A stretch of 7,709 nucleotides of DNA from an uncultured Oscillospiraceae bacterium. Its GTDB lineage: Bacteria; Bacillota; Clostridia; Oscillospirales; Acutalibacteraceae. A program made the translations under genes and the position numbers. The notes beneath the pieces are model-generated. The model was not told the origin of the DNA, did no database searches, and saw nothing but the letters and a program-made list of their open reading frames with translations. Of the stretch, positions 6,970-7,709 are shown piece by piece; position 1 is the first letter of the stretch, and every line of letters begins with the position of its first letter. The stretch is from contig CATWUX010000107.1 in assembly GCA_958354085.1 (NCBI GenBank), positions 1 through 7,709 on the forward strand, given 5' to 3'.

Positions 6970-7007
6970 AAAAAAGAGAGCAAGTTAAAAAACTTGCTCT
7001 CTTTTTT
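6970..7007 (-). terminator. Terminator of tRNA-Gln
   Basis: A perfect 17-base inverted repeat (6970-6986 with 6991-7007), core GAGAGCAAGTT, with a 4-base loop and a six-T tract on the minus strand. Its first arm begins at the terminal A of the encoded CCA. It is symmetric in A/T tails, so it could also act on plus-strand transcripts. Confidence 0.9.
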
Positions 7008-7080
7008 GGCTGCGGAACTAGGATTTGAACCCAGACAAACAGAGTCAGAGACTGTCGTGCTACCATTACACTATTCCGCA
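7007..7080 (-). tRNA. tRNA-Gln, anticodon CUG
   Basis: Read on the minus strand, the 74-base sequence folds as a full cloverleaf: 7-bp acceptor TGCGGAA/TTCCGCA, D arm with GTGT/GCAC and a GG in the loop, an anticodon loop CTCTGAC giving anticodon CTG, a 4-base variable loop, and a T arm CTGGG-TTCAAAT-CCTAG. Discriminator G73 (7010) is followed by an encoded CCA (7009-7007). The U1-A72 pair and G73 are known identity elements of bacterial tRNA-Gln. It reads CAG codons. A U-U mismatch at 31-39 closes the anticodon stem, reducing it to four pairs. Confidence 0.95.
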
Positions 7081-7105
7081 ATGTGCTGTTTTTCAGAACG
7101 ATACT

Positions 7106-7133
7106 ATTATATCCCATTTTTTTGATTTGTCAA
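7106..7133 (-). promoter_or_regulatory. Consensus promoter of tRNA-Gln
   Basis: On the minus strand both hexamers are perfect: -35 TTGACA (7133-7128) and -10 TATAAT (7111-7106) with a 16-base spacer. Transcription would start near 7099, about 19 bases before the mature tRNA end. A strong promoter of this kind is usual for stable RNA genes. Confidence 0.9.
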
Positions 7134-7149
7134 TAGGAAATATGACAAA
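7126..7149. repeat. Perfect 7-bp dyad over the tRNA-Gln -35 box
   Basis: TTTGTCA (7126-7132) and TGACAAA (7143-7149) form a perfect inverted repeat separated by 10 bases. The left arm overlaps the -35 hexamer of the tRNA promoter. Binding by a dimeric regulator is possible, though chance cannot be excluded in AT-rich DNA. Confidence 0.4.
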
Positions 7150-7255
7150 AAGCCGAAAATTTTTCGTGCGCGCAAATATGGGGTTAGTGGAGATTGTTAC
7201 CCTCATTATCGCGTTCCGTATAATACGAAAAAGTGAAGAAAGAATCAAAAATCGA

Positions 7256-7284
7256 ATGACATACGCGGAATAATATGGTAAAAT
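7256..7284 (+). promoter_or_regulatory. Promoter of the SPFH-domain gene
   Basis: ATGACA (7256-7261) and extended -10 TG-G-TAAAAT (7276-7284) are separated by 17 bases; transcription would start near 7291, about 48 bases before the start codon. A second, poorer option is TTGTTA (7194-7199) with TATAAT (7219-7224), spacer 19. The rest of 7134-7338 shows no convincing gene. Confidence 0.65.
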
Positions 7285-7338
7285 AAATCTATATCAGCCA
7301 AGAGTGCGGTTCTGAATTTCAAAATGAGGTGAGTGTTG

Positions 7339-7709
7339 ATGCAAGTCTTTTTGGGAGCGTTATTTTTTCTTTTAGCGGTAACGGCTTTTGGTTTAGCTGT
7401 GTTTTGGGGCCTGAAAAAGCGACAGTCGCGCCGTGCGGTGGCGGCGGTGATTGTGGGCGTTGTGATGACAGTCGTGTTTGTCTTTGTCCCGTTCGGATTT
7501 GTTCAGGTCGATGCCGGCGAGATGATGCTGGTCAAGGAATGGGGAAAGGCCAAAAACGTCACGTCAGCGGGTCTTCAGTTTGTGAACATCATATCGCAGT
7601 CCACGGAAAAATATTCGGTTCAGACGCAGCAGATCGATCAGGCGTTTGAAGCCTATTCCCTGGACGCGCAGAGTATGCAGATCAAAATGGCGGTACAATA
7701 TACCATTGA
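7339..7709 (+). CDS. SPFH/band-7 (prohibitin/stomatin-like) membrane protein, 3' end outside window
   Basis: SPFH proteins are membrane-anchored scaffolds that oligomerise into ring-like or microdomain assemblies and often control membrane proteases or lipid organisation. The 123 visible residues start with a membrane segment (about 3-24), a basic turn KKRQSRR (26-32) and a second membrane segment (34-52). The band-7 domain then begins with VDAGEMMLVKEWGK (57-70), equivalent to the family's V-x-x-GE-x-x-V-x-x-x-G pattern, AGLQF (77-81) in place of the common PGLHF, and a strand ending DAQSMQIKMAVQYTI where the family has a conserved sequence about v-x-y-x-I. ATG 7339 follows the Shine-Dalgarno GAGGTGA (7326-7332) by six bases; an ATG at 7324 in the same frame is stopped after two codons. 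The gene runs off the window, so full length and the exact subfamily (prohibitin-like versus flotillin-like) are undecided. Confidence 0.88.
   Translation, partial: MQVFLGALFFLLAVTAFGLAVFWGLKKRQSRRAVAAVIVGVVMTVVFVFVPFGFVQVDAGEMMLVKEWGKAKNVTSAGLQFVNIISQSTEKYSVQTQQIDQAFEAYSLDAQSMQIKMAVQYTI

Noticed and set aside
5192..7006. Direct-repeat attachment sites marking an integrated element next to tRNA-Gln
   Set aside because: I compared the tRNA 3' end with the far edge near 5192-5215 and saw no matching repeat; no integrase gene is present.
3809..7080. Functional link between gdhA (glutamate) and tRNA-Gln
   Set aside because: They are on opposite strands, separated by another gene and two terminators; their proximity is most simply coincidence.
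7025..7273. Open frames across the tRNA and the divergent intergenic region (7025-7273 plus, 6839-7117 minus)
   Set aside because: They overlap the tRNA-Gln gene and its promoter, lack ribosome binding sites and encode no recognisable protein.
7329..7649. Open frame of 106 codons starting at GTG 7329
   Set aside because: The frame from ATG 7339 encodes a clear SPFH-domain start with two membrane segments and a well-placed ribosome binding site; the GTG frame gives Cys/Gly/Arg-rich nonsense.

Overview
The window looks like a chromosomal stretch of a Gram-positive Clostridia bacterium, most likely of the Oscillospiraceae/Ruminococcaceae kind. The evidence is a VanR-like response regulator with a multi-pass sensor kinase of a type common in Clostridia, a hexameric-type glutamate dehydrogenase whose catalytic residue numbers match those recalled for the Clostridium symbiosum enzyme, strong AGGAGG-type ribosome binding sites, and a tRNA-Gln with a U1-A72 pair and an encoded CCA. 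This assignment is inference from protein style; no database search was run. Most genes are GC-rich (sampled lines reach about 70% in gdhA). One gene is clearly AT-rich (two sampled lines gave 33% and 42% GC).

Layout. (1) 2-766 (+): the C-terminal part of a CorA-type divalent cation channel, cut by the window start and closed by a hairpin terminator at 791-820. (2) 843-3655 (+): a two-gene two-component operon, response regulator then 671-aa sensor histidine kinase, with its own promoter and an unusual hairpin between the Shine-Dalgarno and the start codon of the first gene. (3) 3656-3808: an AT-rich intergenic region with dyads, a weak possible terminator and a good promoter for the next gene. 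(4) 3809-5140 (+): gdhA, probably NADP-dependent glutamate dehydrogenase, closed by a strong bidirectional terminator. (5) 5208-6920 (-): an unrecognised 570-aa protein with a large soluble N-terminal part and a C-terminal membrane domain, in AT-rich DNA. (6) 7007-7080 (-): tRNA-Gln(CUG) with a consensus promoter and a perfect 17-bp terminator hairpin. (7) 7081-7338: a divergent intergenic region with promoters facing both ways. (8) 7339-7709 (+): the N-terminal part of an SPFH/band-7 membrane protein, cut by the window end.

The genes do not form one obvious pathway. Every transcription unit is separated from the next by a terminator or promoter. The two-component system probably senses something at the envelope and could act on neighbouring genes, but the sequence does not prove a target. 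The most open question is the AT-rich 570-aa membrane protein, wedged between two perfect hairpin terminators immediately downstream of a tRNA gene. It may be a transferred accessory gene. I see no CRISPR array, insertion sequence, toxin-antitoxin pair or recognisable defence system.
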